A stretch of DNA of 64,000 nt from Granulosicoccus sp947495035 (GTDB lineage: Bacteria; Pseudomonadota; Gammaproteobacteria; Granulosicoccales; Granulosicoccaceae): NCBI RefSeq assembly GCF_050589605.1, contig NZ_JBNGOO010000008.1. One strand, 5' to 3'. Positions 62,634-64,000 of this stretch are shown here, one piece after another. Under the pieces are notes generated by a model that saw nothing but the letters and a program-made list of their open reading frames with translations, was not told the origin of the DNA and did no database searches. Position numbers and translations under genes: made by a program. Every line of letters starts with the position of its first letter. Within the stretch, counting starts at the first letter, position 1.

Positions 62634-63659
62634 ATGCGAATCGGGATCATTGGGGGTTCAGGCTATACCGGAGTGGAATTACTGAGATTGCTGTCGGTTC
62701 GCGACGACATCGACATCGTCTTCATCAGCTCCCGTGCGCAGGCCGGTACTCGGGTCGATGCCTTGTTCCCGAGCCTGCGCGGTCATGTCGACCTGCTGTT
62801 CTCGGACCCTGACGACGTCACGGACGCTGACTGCGATCTGGTGTTTTTCGCCACGCCCAATGGCACAGCCATGAAGCAGGCTCCGGCGCTGCTCGAAAAG
62901 GGTATCCGTGTCGTTGATCTGTCGGCCGACTTCCGATTGAAGGATGTGCCGGTCTGGGAGCAGTGGTACGGCATGCAGCATGCCAGCGCCGAGTGGGTGG
63001 AGCGAGCCGTCTACGGTCTGCCGGAGATGAATCGCGACAGCATTCGCGATGCCTTGCTGGTGGCCAACCCGGGCTGTTATCCAACCACTGTGCAGTTGGG
63101 CTTCCTGCCATTGCTGGAAGCGGGCATCGTGGATACCGAAACGCTGATTGCCGATGCCAAATCCGGAATCACCGGCGCGGGTCGAGGGGCCTCTGTTCCC
63201 AACCTGCTGGCAGAATCCGCCGACAGTTTTCGTGCTTATGGGGTTGCCGGGCATCGGCATCTGCCGGAAATCGAGCAAGGTCTGGCCGCGATGAGCCCTG
63301 GTCCCGTGAGTCTGACGTTCACACCTCACCTGTTGCCGATCATCAGAGGCATTCATGCCACCCTGTATGCCCGGCTCACGCAGAAAGTCGACCTACAGGC
63401 ACTGTTCGAGGAACGATTCGGGGACGAACCCTTTGTCGATGTCATGCCGGCCGGTGCACACCCCGAAACTCGCTCCGTGCGCGGCACCAACATGTGTCGC
63501 CTGGCGGTGCATCAACCGCAAGGACGGGACACGGCCGTCGTGCTGGCCGTGGAAGACAATCTGGTGAAGGGGGCTGCCGGTCAGGCCATTCAGAACATGA
63601 ATCTCATGCTCGGTCTGCCTGAAACCCGTGGTCTGCAACAACCGGCATTGATGCCCTGA
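62634..63659 (+). CDS. argC: N-acetyl-gamma-glutamyl-phosphate reductase
   Basis: 341-residue enzyme of arginine synthesis that reduces N-acetylglutamyl phosphate with NADPH. The nucleotide loop is IIGGSGYTGVELLRLL, the catalytic Cys148 is in VANPGCYPTT, and SGITGAGRGAS and the His in GHRHLPEIEQ are present. Length fits the long ArgC form. The next gene starts 25 bp later on the same strand. Confidence 0.97.
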   Translation: MRIGIIGGSGYTGVELLRLLSVRDDIDIVFISSRAQAGTRVDALFPSLRGHVDLLFSDPDDVTDADCDLVFFATPNGTAMKQAPALLEKGIRVVDLSADFRLKDVPVWEQWYGMQHASAEWVERAVYGLPEMNRDSIRDALLVANPGCYPTTVQLGFLPLLEAGIVDTETLIADAKSGITGAGRGASVPNLLAESADSFRAYGVAGHRHLPEIEQGLAAMSPGPVSLTFTPHLLPIIRGIHATLYARLTQKVDLQALFEERFGDEPFVDVMPAGAHPETRSVRGTNMCRLAVHQPQGRDTAVVLAVEDNLVKGAAGQAIQNMNLMLGLPETRGLQQPALMP

Positions 63660-63684
63660 ACGGTATACCGATCAGGGAGCGACC

Positions 63685-64000
63685 ATGATTTCCCGCATTC
63701 CAGGCAAGGCCTTCCTGCTGGTTGCGCTGTCTCTGTGCATACCGGCAGCCTGGATATCGGGACGCTTTCAGTCACAGGCATTGTCCCGGGAGCAACTGCG
63801 GCTTCTTCAAGCCAGTGCCGAGCAGGAGCAACTGCAGTTGCAGAACAGGGTGGAGTCGCTGCAATCCGATCTCAGGCAACAGGCGCTGTCTCTGGAAGTG
63901 GCTGAAGCCAGGGCCGCATCCCTGCAGGTCAGGCTGGACGACAGCGCGAAACAGTCGATGGACGACAAGGCCGAACTGGCCTTGTATCGTCGTATCGAAG
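63685..64000 (+). CDS. Coiled-coil membrane-anchored protein, partial
   Basis: 105 codons are visible before the right edge. The protein begins MISRIPGKAFLLVALSLCIP, a membrane anchor or uncleaved signal (about 8-26), followed by a Gln/Leu/Glu-rich coiled coil (residues 35-95: LSREQLRLLQASAEQEQLQ and onwards). GGGAG lies seven bases before the ATG. Small coiled-coil proteins of this type, possibly DUF6776, often follow argC in gammaproteobacteria and precede a bactofilin gene; that is recollection, and the window ends too soon to confirm it. Confidence 0.7.
   Translation, partial: MISRIPGKAFLLVALSLCIPAAWISGRFQSQALSREQLRLLQASAEQEQLQLQNRVESLQSDLRQQALSLEVAEARAASLQVRLDDSAKQSMDDKAELALYRRIE

Noticed and set aside
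1..64000. tRNA, rRNA, insertion sequences, integrases or phage genes
   Set aside because: None could be recognised on either strand; every longer gene-like stretch was assigned to other functions.

Overview
The window looks like chromosome from a gammaproteobacterium that encodes type IV pili and a type II secretion system. The gene orders yggS / pilT-pilU, gshB-tonB-yqgE-ruvX-pyrR-pyrB-pyrC' and gshB | pilG-pilI-pilJ-chpA are those known from Pseudomonas-type gammaproteobacteria. The uronate-type sugar genes, GT47 enzyme and DUF5060 hydrolase would suit a marine polysaccharide user, but the genus cannot be fixed from the sequence alone. I saw no rRNA, tRNA, CRISPR array, insertion sequence, integrase or phage gene. 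Coding density is high and overlaps of 1-8 bp are common.

Layout. 1-5.4 kb: 5' end of a radical SAM DNA-repair-linked gene, divergent L-serine dehydratase and a CopD-like membrane protein, a peroxiredoxin, a striking 39-copy octamer array, then PPK2 polyphosphate kinase and a small unknown gene. 5.6-11.6 kb: gspC-gspD-gspE-gspF of a type II secretion system. 12-18.9 kb: an HU protein with a lysine-rich N-terminal tail, yggT, proC, transaldolase and yggS, then divergent pilT and pilU. 19-27.4 kb: galacturonokinase-like GHMP kinase, sugar nucleotidyltransferase, GT47 exostosin-like glycosyltransferase, secreted DUF5060 protein, secreted Kelch protein, fucU and tdk. 27.4-29.8 kb: DUF2325 protein and a Cys-rich unknown behind a strong Fur box. 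30-32.2 kb: GNAT acetyltransferase, DUF1801 protein, cytidylate-kinase-like protein. 32.4-36.1 kb: branched-chain 2-oxoacid dehydrogenase E1 alpha, E1 beta and E2. 36.5-39.7 kb: cyclic-nucleotide-binding-domain protein, SMR transporter, cobQ, KDG kinase. 40-46.3 kb: sugar ABC transporter, LacI regulator, MFS transporter. 46.4-52.8 kb: UDG-superfamily protein and the gshB to pyrC' operon. 52.9-60.2 kb: pilG-pilI-pilJ-chpA chemosensory operon. 60.2-64 kb: beta-propeller lipoprotein, argC, and a partial coiled-coil membrane protein.

How the genes work together. The Chp-type cluster (PilG, PilI, PilJ-like receptor, ChpA) would control twitching driven by PilT/PilU. The type II secretion genes would export signal-peptide proteins such as the Kelch protein, whose C-terminus resembles a GlyGly-CTERM sorting signal, and perhaps the DUF5060 protein. 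The kinase, nucleotidyltransferase and GT47 genes look like a salvage route from a free sugar, possibly galacturonate, to an activated sugar and then a glycan. KDG kinase and the LacI-controlled ABC importer point to sugar-acid use.

The most unusual signal is a recurrent class of block-sorted tandem repeats. Four arrays have a period of exactly 8 bp (3523-3834, 3935-3974, 24769-24808, 24828-24920) and two in-frame arrays have periods of 6 and 9 (26098-26163, 33108-33206). In five of these six the copies fall into homogeneous blocks, and the unit changes abruptly from one block to the next.
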